Of a stretch of DNA of 64,000 nucleotides, positions 10,425 through 19,683 are shown piece after piece. Source of the DNA: Mytilus trossulus. Lineage: Eukaryota > Mollusca > Bivalvia > Mytilida > Mytilidae. Below the pieces are notes generated by a model that did no database searches, was not told the DNA's origin, and worked only from the letters and a program-made list of their open reading frames with translations. The position numbers and the translations under genes are program-made. Every line of letters starts with the position of its first letter. Positions within the stretch are counted from its first letter, which is position 1. The stretch lies in the NCBI RefSeq assembly GCF_036588685.1, contig NC_086382.1, positions 71,769,999 to 71,833,998 of the forward strand, given 5' to 3'.

Positions 10425-10820
10425 ATGGCGTCCATTGAACGCGAGCTGGAATATGATGTACGGGATGAGATTGAGTTGGAAGGGAATAGGACAGTGGTGA
10501 TCATGGGGAATGAGATGGAAGTGCTGGATGAATTGGAAGATCCAAAGGCTCCGCAGTGTATACTGTGCCCACTAAAGGCCAGACACCCAGCCAGACATGC
10601 ATTGGATAAACACTTTCCGTGGTATTGTAGTCCGCAGACAGCATGCTGGAGCTGCAGTAAGCAGGAAAGAAGACCAGAGTACCATGGCAGGGAACACCAT
10701 ACAGCTGAGGAACGTTTTCAGTGGGATGAAGATGAGTACGGAGAAAGTTGGGTTCAACTTATGAACGGGTTATTTAGAGAATTGGCAGTGATGAATAATG
10801 TGGAGTACCCTGAAGGATAA
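10425..10820 (+). CDS. Cys/His-rich zinc-finger-like protein of the LTR element
   Basis: An acidic N-terminus (residues 1-40) is followed by a Cys/His cluster: CILCPLKARHPARHALDKHF, CSPQTACWSC, then HGREHH. This looks like two zinc-binding fingers, but no named family is assigned. The ATG at 10425 is preferred because the frame before it holds only a splice-acceptor-like TTTATTTGCAG ending at 10411, so the protein could be made from a spliced mRNA, as downstream genes of some retroelements are. Its TAA (10818-10820) is followed at once by the ATG of the TatD frame in the same phase, so the two were probably one protein before a nonsense change. Confidence 0.65.
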   Translation: MASIERELEYDVRDEIELEGNRTVVIMGNEMEVLDELEDPKAPQCILCPLKARHPARHALDKHFPWYCSPQTACWSCSKQERRPEYHGREHHTAEERFQWDEDEYGESWVQLMNGLFRELAVMNNVEYPEG

Positions 10821-11930
10821 ATGAGATATGTAAGTGAAATTATGGCAGAGGTGAGAACAAATAGAAATTTTACAGAACAGGAACTGTCTCTAGTCAGACT
10901 TTTTAACCAACTGAATAATTATCCGGCTCTACAAGGAAAGAAATTAAAATCTAAAGCAGTATACAGCCTTCATTCTCTAATTCACTGGAAAGTTTTGGTT
11001 ATTGTCCTCTCTAAATTACAGTCCGACCAGCAACATTGGCTTAAAACTTTTGAAGAATATAAATCTGCAGCAGGAATTCCATTAGGACCTTTGGCAATCA
11101 AACTTTCCGGACCAATTTCAATTGCTGACTTCCATTTCCATTTGGACACGATCTTGGTTCGTACCGGTTGTTCTGGTTTCCATGAGCTGTCCGATTTTGG
11201 AACTCGGGAGTATTACAAAACATGCATGATGTTTATGGTGGCTAATTTCTGTTTTTCCTCATCCTGGCCAAATTCATCACAAAGAACAGAATTGCGTAAA
11301 ACACCATCCGTCCAGTTTCGGTATCCACCCACGCACTGTCAATTCTTCATCATCGTCAAATCTACAGAGACATCTGGCAGATCTAGAGTACCTTGTCAAG
11401 TCCTCCAGGACTGTAGCTATTGGAGAGTGTGGACTTGACACTTCAGACAGAAACATTAATCTATCTAAACAGATTGAGTACCTTGAGAAGCAGCTACAAC
11501 TCGCTGTAAAAAATAGTCTACCAGTTGTCATACATTGCCGTGGAAATGATGCCCTTCATCTCACTTTACTGACCTCTCTTGTAAACTGTTGCCCAAAAGA
11601 ACAGAAGATCCACTGGCATTGCTTCACTTCATCTCAAGAAATCTACTTAACAGCTTCAGGACATTTCATCAATTTAGTTTTGGTATCACCCCCTTTATCT
11701 TTGGCAACCGTTATCCAAATATTCGTGAAATTATAAAAGAAAATGGAATTAGCCGTCTAGTTTTGGAATCTGATGCTCCGTATATTAAATATAAAGAAAA
11801 TCAAATCCCAAATCCATATATAGTCAACTTTGTAGCGGAGGAAATCTCAAAACTATTGAACATCCCAGTGGAGCAAGTTTTCGAAACTACATTTGCAAAC
11901 ACACAAAGAATATATGGAAAGAGGGAGTAG
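10821..11930 (+). pseudogene. TatD-like metal-dependent hydrolase carried by the LTR element
   Basis: The frame from 10821 carries an unassigned helical N-terminus, then the first TatD metal motif ADFHFHLD at about 11121-11144. Homology then moves to another frame near 11315 (FGIHPR, AIGECGLD, LPVVIHCRG, HWHCFTSS), and back to the first near 11650 (FSFGITPFIFGNRYPNI, LVLESDAPYIK, then NPYIVNFVAEEISKLL and VFETTFANTQRIYG). These are the successive motifs of the TatD/TATDN family, which acts as metal-dependent DNases. Two compensating frameshifts separate the pieces, so this copy is broken or mis-sequenced. The metal ligands in all segments look conserved, and the gene lies wholly inside the LTR boundaries. 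Confidence 0.85.
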
Positions 11931-12358
11931 AGAGGAGGAACTGACTATATTTGTTGTATATATGTTTATTTCGTTACATGAAGAAAATGTTTATATTTAC
12001 TCTGTTATAAGAGTGTTTTTGTGTATATTTTTATACTTAATTTTCTTGTTCTAATGAAATTCACCGGGAGTCTTCCTGGTTTTCATTAGTCAAGGATTTT
12101 ATCTGGAACAGAAGTCAACAACTACGGAATTTCATATTGAGTCATTGACTTGGACTATAGTTGCCGTGTAGTTGATGTATAAAGTGTATATATGTTGAGT
12201 TACAGTTGGAGTATTTGACAAAATAGTATCTAAACCACTGAAGGATTTTCAAAAGCATTCACTACTAAGACAGTCATTTTATAATTTGGATATATATATT
12301 TCAACTCTGTTACAACAAATTTAGGATCAAGATTCGAATCAAGATTATGAAACTTTCC
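11931..12358 (+). other. 3' untranslated region of the LTR element
   Basis: AT-rich stretch between the TatD frame and the polypurine tract. No convincing coding content, repeat or canonical AATAAA signal is visible. Confidence 0.5.
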
Positions 12359-12377
12359 AAAAGAAAATGGAGTGGAG
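12359..12377 (+). promoter_or_regulatory. Polypurine tract
   Basis: AAAAGAAAATGGAGTGGAG, almost pure A/G, sits directly against the first base of the 3' LTR, the position used to prime plus-strand DNA synthesis in LTR retroelements. Confidence 0.85.
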
Positions 12378-12587
12378 TGTGGTAAAGTCCAATACCAAGG
12401 TGCTCCGATTAGGAGGAACAATAACTTCCCAATGCGCAAGACCGGAAACCCCACTTCGATGCTAGAGATAACCCCAACAAGACGTGCTACGAAGGCAAGT
12501 GACTGATTAAGTGACTATTCAGTGACTATAACAGATAGTTAAAGGTTTGTAGCCATGAGTATAAACGCCCATAACTGAAACACAACA
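12378..12587 (+). repeat. 3' LTR (210 bp)
   Basis: Second copy of 699-908 with one difference. It is followed by GTAT at 12588-12591, the duplicate of 695-698. Confidence 0.95.
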
Positions 12588-13450
12588 GTATGTGTATTGC
12601 TCATTGACTGGACATCACGTGATGTCTGTGTTATTGAATTAACATTTCTCATTGAATAGAGTTCACCCGATGCTACTTCTGTTTTTGGGTGAGTATACAT
12701 TTCTACTTTATTATCAATTTTACATATAGAAGTATCAATACTTATCTTATGTTTTTGCTCAGCAGCAGACTTTGGACAATTCCTTATCCAGTGCCCGTAC
12801 TCATTACAATAGAAACATCTACCGGGTCGTAAATCAGACCTGGATCCAACACTAACGTTCACAGGGATCGAATTTGTTGTTTTCGCTGGAGCCTGTTGTG
12901 TGTATGGCACGCTCTTGCGGTCTGGGCGTCTTTTTAACTTTTCTTTTTTCAGCTTGCTTTCTGCTCTACTCTGCGCTTTATACATCTTCTTCTCGTCCTC
13001 GGAATCTTCAGCGAGTGGATTTGTAACGTATTCCTCTACCACGCGCCAACCCGCGTCTGAAGAATCTGCAAGTTTGATGAGCTTTTGTCGATTTTTTATC
13101 AAGTCCATACCTTCTGATTTTTTTCTTTTTGCACTGTTGATATTGGACTGCGTCAAGTTGTCGGTCTCAAATTCTGCATGCACTTCTCTGATTTTGGCGT
13201 ACACTTTCTGGTTGTGTTTGTGTTGTTCTTCGTTCCCCCTCTTTCGGAAGTTATAACTGTCGGTCAGTGATTCGTCCATCCTAGCTATTTGCGTGTCCGA
13301 CAGCACTTTCTGGTTGTCCTGTATCCTTCTTTGGAACCCTTCTAAACGTGAATCTAGTAACGTCGTCATGCTGTTCAACATCTGGTCCTGTGTGGATTGA
13401 ACGGCATTCTGTACTTCTGTCTGGATAACTTGCTGTAATTTGGCGTCCAT
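12588..13450 (-). pseudogene. DIRS-type element Gag-like protein (3' end displaced by insertion)
   Basis: The frame starts at the ATG at 13450. The first 60 or so residues form a Q/N-rich coiled-coil-like helix, followed by a basic region (SAKRKKS, KLKKEKLKRRPDRK) and one CCHC zinc knuckle CFYCNEYGHWIRNC near 12840-12770. This is the usual layout of ORF1 in DIRS/Ngaro elements. The open frame physically continues to 12539, but its last 15 or so codons are antisense LTR sequence. The native frame continued into the RT now located at 698-1. The host-element interruption is an LTR retrotransposon insertion and not internal decay. Confidence 0.85.
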
Positions 13451-13503
13451 TAGTTTACACGGTCAATACGACGGCTAGAAGTGAAGCTACCACAGAAAAA
13501 ACA

Positions 13504-13547
13504 CCTTATATATGACCACAACTCAGTCCTCTGATTGGCTAAATTTC
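13504..13547 (-). promoter_or_regulatory. Candidate promoter of the DIRS-type element
   Basis: On the minus strand a TATATAAGG box (13512-13504) lies about 55 bases before the gag ATG, and an AGCCAATCAG CCAAT-type box lies some 25-30 bases further upstream. Spacing is typical of RNA polymerase II promoters; no start-site evidence is available. Confidence 0.55.
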
Positions 13548-13679
13548 TTCGGCCTACCGAAAATTGACGATTCCCATATCGAGAATACAACATTTTCCCG
13601 CTATACTGATCGAAACGCGGGAAAATATTAGTATTTATAGTTTTGAGATATTCATTTTCATGAACCATATTCGTACACA

Positions 13680-13919
13680 TTGAATTTGATAATATTTAAC
13701 AAGAAGAGCCATTGCATTTTACAACAGATAATTTGTATTACCCGCGTACCGCTTTTGGTAACCGTTACTCATACAATTCAATGACTATATTAGTAATTTT
13801 GTTAATAACTGCATTCATCAAGGGGTTTATTCTTTTCTTGTATATTTTTAAGACATAATTGAATAGAGAAGCAGAAGGATTGGGAAAGATTGGTGATACG
13901 CAGATTAAATTGGTTTAAA
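13680..13919. other. Edge of DIRS-type element and unassigned sequence
   Basis: The left terminal repeat of the DIRS-type element should lie near here, but its exact end could not be placed. No gene is seen. Confidence 0.3.
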
Positions 13920-14070
13920 AAAGAGAGACGAAAGATACCAAAGGGACAGTCAAACTCATAAATCTAAAACAAACTGACAACGCCATGGCTAAAAAGGAAA
14001 AAAGACAAACAAACAATAGTACACATGACACAACATAGAAAACTAAAGAATAAACAACACGAACATTAAA
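13920..14070 (-). repeat. Penelope-like element 3'-tail fragment
   Basis: About 150 bp starting GAGACGAAAGATACCAAAGG matches the terminal tails of the elements at 42113-43340 and 47692-48036, and the reverse complement of the stretch ending near 50705. This copy is a short 3' fragment in minus orientation, with no coding part. From 14071 to 14930 nothing is recognised beyond AT-rich sequence. Confidence 0.75.
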
Positions 14071-14935
14071 TCCTCTGTTAACATCATTTCAGGCAATCTG
14101 AACAATGTGTTGTTCTTTGTTGATTGTCTTGTTTTACTTCATATGTTAGATTTGAAGGAGTCGGTTAATAATCGGGGTTGATGTTCTATATTGGATTTTT
14201 GTCGATCCTGTTACCTCGAGAAGGCATACAATTGTATTCCTATCAATCCAATATAGCATATTAAAGTTTAAAAGTGACTTTGTTTTTTTTTTATTTATTA
14301 GAAATGATGTATAATTGCATTTTCGTTATTAAATTTGTCAAATGAAACTTTCTCAAATATTTTATAGGATGCTCAGCGTTTTGTGTTCACTGTGCTGTTC
14401 GGAGGATTTAGAGAGATGAAGGGAAAACGTGGAAGTGTGTTTCTCTACCTTACCACATTCCATCAAATATATTTACCACTTGTGCAGGATAAATTGAAAG
14501 TAGATATACTGTGAGAATAACGAAAAGAAAGTCATCGATAGTATAATTAGTTTGGTAAATTAAAACAGATTTACATTTGCCTCGGTACACATTTTTTTCT
14601 GATCAAATATGTATACAGCTTGTATTGTTTATCTGTATGAAACTATCTCTGCTTTAACTATATCGAAACTTGTCATTTCTTCTTTTTTTTAATATAGCAT
14701 TATCGTGCATATTGTAATATAATATTAAAATATCTGTAGAGATTTTTTTTTATATTTGCCTGATAGTTGTCTTTTCTTACGGTGGTAATAATAACTTTAC
14801 TGCCCAATTCATGCATTTAAAAGGACACACATGTATATCCACAACATTTGGATTTGTTTGAAACAAACATTCAAAACAATAACGAAACATCGGAAATACA
14901 AAATTTCAACAACATTATTAATAGATATAGGAAGA

Positions 14936-15300
14936 TGTGGTGTGAGTGCCAATGAGACAACTCTCCATCCAAATAACAATTTAAAAATTAAACCATTATA
15001 GGTTAAAGTACGGCCTTCAACACGGAGCCTTGGCTCACACCGAACAACAAGCTATAAAGGGCCCCAAAATTACTAGTGTAAAACCATTCAAACGGGAAAA
15101 CCAACGGTCTAATCTATATAAACAAAACGAGAAACGAGAAACACGTATATATTACATAAAAAAACGACAACTACTGTACATCAGATTCCTGACTTAGGAC
15201 AGGTGCAAACATTTGCAGCGGGATTAAACGTTTTAATGGGCCCAAACCTTCTCCCTTTTTCTGAAACAATAGCATAACATCACAACATATAAAAACATAC
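14936..15300 (-). repeat. Dispersed repeat, family B
   Basis: Begins GAAGATGTGGTGTGAGTGCC and shares blocks (AATGAGACAACT, GGCCTTCAACA) with 27990-28170, 31647-31736 and 60015-60165. The class is unknown; it looks like an untranslated retroelement tail or a SINE-like repeat. Confidence 0.65.
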
Positions 15301-16159
15301 GATAAAATATCAATTAGCAGACTTAACTCAATCAAAAAACGTATGATTACACAAAGAACGAATAAATTTGATCTGCGATATCTGAATACAAATGCACAGT
15401 TAATTAAATATTAGAGACAAACAGTCATGACCAAAAGGCTATCAAACAAATTCAAACACACTGAGAAATATTTAACCAATCAATGATCACTTTAGAAAAA
15501 AAACGGTTTTTTATAATCTTGAAGTTTATACAAATGTTGTAAGAATAAGTGAAAAATTGAAGATATTACAAATAATCAAAGCTGGTATACAGCCAAGATC
15601 CGTATAAATAAAAAAATGACAAAAAAGCATTATAAACAGTATTAATGTCTGTTATAATCTTGTTCATTGTTCTGAGACGTTGGTTAATACCAGGAATAAT
15701 AATTAGGTGAAATAGAACGTAGGTATCAACAACAGATGGTTTAACACTAGGCTAACACGATACTAGATTCATTCAATATGATAAATTGTTCTTTATGTTA
15801 AATAGTCTGGGGCCAGTAACAAGAAGCATTCTTATGTCTTACGAACACATAAAGAGCGTTTTAAGATTTAAGAGTGTAACAAGACCCAACCTCAGACCTA
15901 TCTTAGAATGATTGACAGCTCTTAATGTTTTGAAAAAGTGCATGATTTAAAAACGATTCCTAAGTATACCTTAAAGCAGTCTTACTAATTCCAGTAACAC
16001 AAAATCATTCTTAAAATTTTGTCAGTTATTAAGTGTTCTTAAAACAAACTTAGCAACTTAGGGATGTACCAAGAAAAATTCGCAATAGCTTCTCCTGATA
16101 TTTTTTTGTAAGAGTGGTCCCGACAGTAGTGATAGATGAGGAGAATGAGCCTCAAATCT
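15301..16159. other. Gene-free AT-rich stretch
   Basis: No open frame with protein character. From about 15806 (GGGGCCAGTAACAAGAAGCA) to 16075, runs rich in AAGAAC/TCTTAA suggest an old TIR element, but inverted ends could not be aligned with confidence. Confidence 0.3.
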
Positions 16160-16380
16160 TGGACGCGAGATGCGAGCTGTGCGCATGCGCTGACGCTATA
16201 TTTGGGCCTTAGCATAGACGCTATAGTTGACTCTGGAATCTGAGGGTATGACTCACAGGCCCTATTTAGGCCATATTTAGGCCTTCGAGCAAACACGAGC
16301 GCTATAGTTGCACATGCGCGCGGACGCGAACACTATATTTGGACCTGAAATCGGGACGCGAGACGTTATAGTTGGACCAA
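16160..16380. repeat. CpG-rich patch with five diverged 16-bp motifs
   Basis: In otherwise AT-rich DNA this block has many CG dinucleotides and five copies of a motif like ACGCTATAGTTGGACC, at about 16193, 16218, 16299, 16330 and 16363. GGACGCGA occurs three times between them. The role is unknown. Confidence 0.6.
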
Positions 16381-17224
16381 GCTACCCTCTACGGTGGACG
16401 TTACGTCACACCATTAAAAGTGGACGGTATACCCTCCAAAACGAACGCGAAGTTTTCTTTGCTAAACGCTTAACCAACTCCTAGATAATAAGTCTGCCAT
16501 AATTCTGAGAGAAAAAAAAATATGCTACCTCTTAAATAAGTAACTGCTTATACATGCTCATAACAACTGTAAGAATTCACCAAGATTACTATTTATATAA
16601 ATCAAGTAAACTGTCAATCAATAGAGTAGGCGGTACTATAAATAGATGCACGTGTAAAGATAATTGAATAAAAATGTTTGACATCATATATGAAATATTT
16701 ATCTTTTTTTTTTTTTTTTTTTTTATCTTATTAACATGATAATCGTGAAACATTCAGTAGTATTGCTTTTCGATTTCTTTCAACCACTTAATTAATATCA
16801 TATGGCCCTGATTAAAATGACACCTCAAATAATTAGATGAAGAGATAAAGCACAACTGGTGATTAAAAATGAGTATCTTTATACACTTTCTTTTCAATAA
16901 CATGTTTACCGGTGTACACTATTTTATCTGCTTCTAATTTACGGTCAAAAGCAACAACTATAGAAATATAGTCTGTGACATGAAATATTCATCGTTTCAC
17001 TTGTTTTTATAATAGAACAAGTTGCTTAAAAAAAGATAATACGTGAACCTTAGAACTTTTTTATTATAATTATTAATTCAACTGTATAAGAAACTATATA
17101 TCAGTGTTTTCTTGGCCATGCCTGTGAAGGATGGTAGTTTCTCTTTATTATAAATCAATACAATGTTGGCATGCTGAGAGAAGTATTAAATTTAAAGCAA
17201 GCAGAAATTTGTGACCTTTTTCAT
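16381..17224. other. Gene-free stretch with poly-T
   Basis: AT-rich sequence with a run of about 20 T near 16705-16724. No gene or repeat family was recognised. Confidence 0.5.
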
Positions 17225-17790
17225 TTTCAAACCATCACTTCTAGATTTCTACGGACGCCATCATGAGTTGGTTGACCGTTATGTAATATCCGTTATACAG
17301 ATGATATCGGATATGTTCCTCATGTAATAATTAATATCCCATTCTCTTTACACGAATGTGACCTACCGAATTAGACTATTTATTGGCTTCGTAATAGAAT
17401 GACCAGCACGACGGACGTCACACGTGGAACAGGATCTGCTTACCCTTCCGAATCACCTGAAATCATTACCAGTTTTTAGTGGGGTTGGTGTTGCTGTTAA
17501 CCACTATTTGTGACATTTTTGCCTATTTTGTCTGTTTTGTTCACACATCGTTTTCAATATAATGGAATTTGATAAGACTGTCATACAAGTGTGAGGTTTA
17601 GCGCTAAAACCCAGATTCAATCCACCATTTTTTTTTTACATTTGAAAATGCCTGTAACAAGTCAGGAAAATGACCGGTATCGGCCATTCGTTTGATGTGT
17701 TTTATCATTTTATTGTACCATTTGATTAGGGACTTTCCGTTTTGAATTTTCCTCGGAGTTCAGTATTTTTGTGATTTTATTTTTTGTTAG
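17225..17790 (+). repeat. Penelope-like element C-terminal scrap and 3' tail, joined to another repeat
   Basis: 17240-17328 encodes FYGRHHELVDRY and runs to a TAA, the usual C-terminus of the Penelope-like proteins seen at 49006-49962. The following 200 bp, including GGACGTCACACGTGGAACAG, matches that family's 3' untranslated region. From about 17530 a second dispersed repeat follows, containing CCTGTAACAAGTCAGG and TTTTCCTCGGAGTTCAG. Confidence 0.7.
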
Positions 17791-18139
17791 CAGGCTTCAG
17801 ACCACAATCAGTTCCCTTTGGTCGTGGTCTAATTATCATATGAGGTATTTAATCGTAAGTATTCTCACTACTGTTTTCTTTGAAATGTTTAATATTTAAG
17901 GGGTCCTATCAGTTGCATATATATTAAAATAAGTAAAACATGTGGGGAAAAATTATTGTTGAAAGTGAAAGAAGTGATTTGGCTGAAATGAAAATAAGGT
18001 AGAAGTTGGCCACCGTCATTTATTCAAGATTCAAATCCTACCATATGCATGTAAATAGGGCTCTCAAAAGAAAAAGCACTAATGGATTGTCCTGGGACAA
18101 GCATTTTTTATTATAATAATAATGGTCTATAAGAAGTTA

Positions 18140-18189
18140 AATCAAGGATTTGTATAGTTAGAAGGTTCTTACTATACAAATCCTTGATT
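18140..18189. repeat. Perfect 19-bp inverted repeat
   Basis: AATCAAGGATTTGTATAGT at 18140-18158 and its exact complement at 18171-18189 enclose a 12-base loop. It may be a tiny MITE core or a transcript hairpin. Confidence 0.75.
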
Positions 18190-18689
18190 AAATGTATTTC
18201 ATGTTTGTTTTTAATTCAATTTGACTTTTATTAAAAATGCATTGTTGCAAAGGGGAAGAATAATGGTGGTCTGAGGCTAGAATTGTAACTGGAAGTATTC
18301 TCAGATATGTACCTAGCAAAATTGAGAATGGAAATCGGGAATGTGTCAACCCGACCATAGAACAGAGAAGTGTTTTTTTTTATGTAAAAATACACGTCCA
18401 CGCCCACTCTTGTTTTTGTTATATGTATTTCTATTTGTATCCATCTGATGAGTTAAGCCTTTTTCAACGTTTTTTTTTAATAGTTTGTTTTTATAATGTG
18501 CTGGTACACCACTGTCTGAGGTGATGAAAGGTTAAAGCACTCATAAACATGTTTATAAATATCCTTTATATTTTTCGAAAAACTAAGGATTTTCTTATTC
18601 CAGGAATAGATTACCTTAGCCGTATTCGGCACAATTTTTTTTGGAATTTAATATCCTCAATGAGCTTCAACTTTGAACTTGTTTGGCTT

Positions 18690-19050
18690 TATATTTCGAT
18701 ATGAGCGTCACTGATGAGTCTTATATAGACGAAACGCGCGTCCGGCGTACTAAATTATAATCCTGGTACTTTTGATAACAATTTTACCCCGCCACATTAT
18801 TCATGTGCCTGTCCCAAGTCAGATGTCTGTAGTTCAGTGGTTGTCTTTGTTTTTTTTTGTCATATTTGTGTTTCGTAAATTGTTTATTAGGCCGTTGTTT
18901 CCAATTAAATTTCTTCGTGTCGGGACTTTTATAGCCGACCATACGGTATATGTTTTTCTCATTCTGGAAGGGCTTACAGTTAAGGGAGTATTTAGCACTC
19001 ACAAACACGTTTAACCCCGCCACATTATTTATGTGTCTGTCCCAAGTCAT
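18690..19050 (+). repeat. Dispersed repeat with 36-bp internal direct repeats
   Basis: GAGCGTCACTGATGAGTCTT followed by GACGAAACGCGCGTC recurs in reverse at 48340-48395 and in part at 50885 and 62116. ACCCCGCCACATTATTCATG occurs at 18786 and, with small changes, at 19014. There is no coding content; open frames here are chance. Confidence 0.65.
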
Positions 19051-19683
19051 AGAATGTTAAGATAAAAGTGAGAAGATGCTCTTAGAACTTGCTTTCAGAT
19101 AAGAAAGGACAAATGAGGTCACATAATTTGTTTTCTTGCTACCTATTAAAATACAATACAAACAAATTAATTTTATTTATTGATATGTTCAATAGTATGT
19201 TAAAAATCTTGCAAAATAAAATTAAAAAATACACAGAACATTTATTTGAATTCCATTTTTTTATTACATTAGTTACATATGTAATATATAAATTAAGGAC
19301 TTTCACTCAGTCAATACGTTAGATTATACACGTATTCGCATGTATTCACAGTCGGACTTCGTCCTTGGTCAATGTAATCTGAACATGTCAATTATGATAA
19401 CGTATCGACCTCTTCAAAAATACTAAATTTTGTTTAATGCTAAGACTTTTCCCCCGTTTTTCTTTTAAGACTCGAAATCCGGAATGAATCCGAGACCGAG
19501 TTTAAAACCGAACTTATTATGTGTCGGAAACATCCGTTGTAAACAAATAAAAAGTTCATGACATACCAATTAGTAGTTTGTACTTTACGATCATTCTGAT
19601 GGGATGTTATAACTTCTAAATTTCGGATGGTGTCCTTTCTTTATATTCATGTCACACATAATGAATCGTCTTAATGTACAGTG

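Larger units (their letters stand above)
699..12587 (+). mobile_element. Ty3/Gypsy-type LTR retrotransposon with TatD-like accessory frame
   Basis: A full-length 11,889-bp element is bounded by 210-bp direct repeats that start TGTGG and end CAACA, and is flanked by a 4-bp duplication GTAT (695-698 and 12588-12591). The order is LTR, primer-binding site, long leader, gag, protease-RT-RNase H, integrase, zinc-finger/TatD frame, polypurine tract, LTR. RT-RNase H before integrase makes it Gypsy-like. It sits inside a DIRS-type element on the other strand; taking it out with one GTAT copy would leave the host element's gag and RT in one continuous frame, which fixes both boundaries. The LTRs differ at one position, so insertion looks recent, yet pol and the TatD frame carry several breaks. 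Confidence 0.95.

Noticed and set aside
12230-12454. 74-aa minus-strand frame
   Set aside because: It runs from 3' LTR into the untranslated region of the LTR element in antisense and has no homology.
12539-12587. C-terminal extension of the DIRS gag frame
   Set aside because: The codons are antisense LTR sequence read by chance after the insertion point.
18784-19050. Frames of 80-88 aa on both strands
   Set aside because: They fall in a dispersed repeat and arise from its repeated block.
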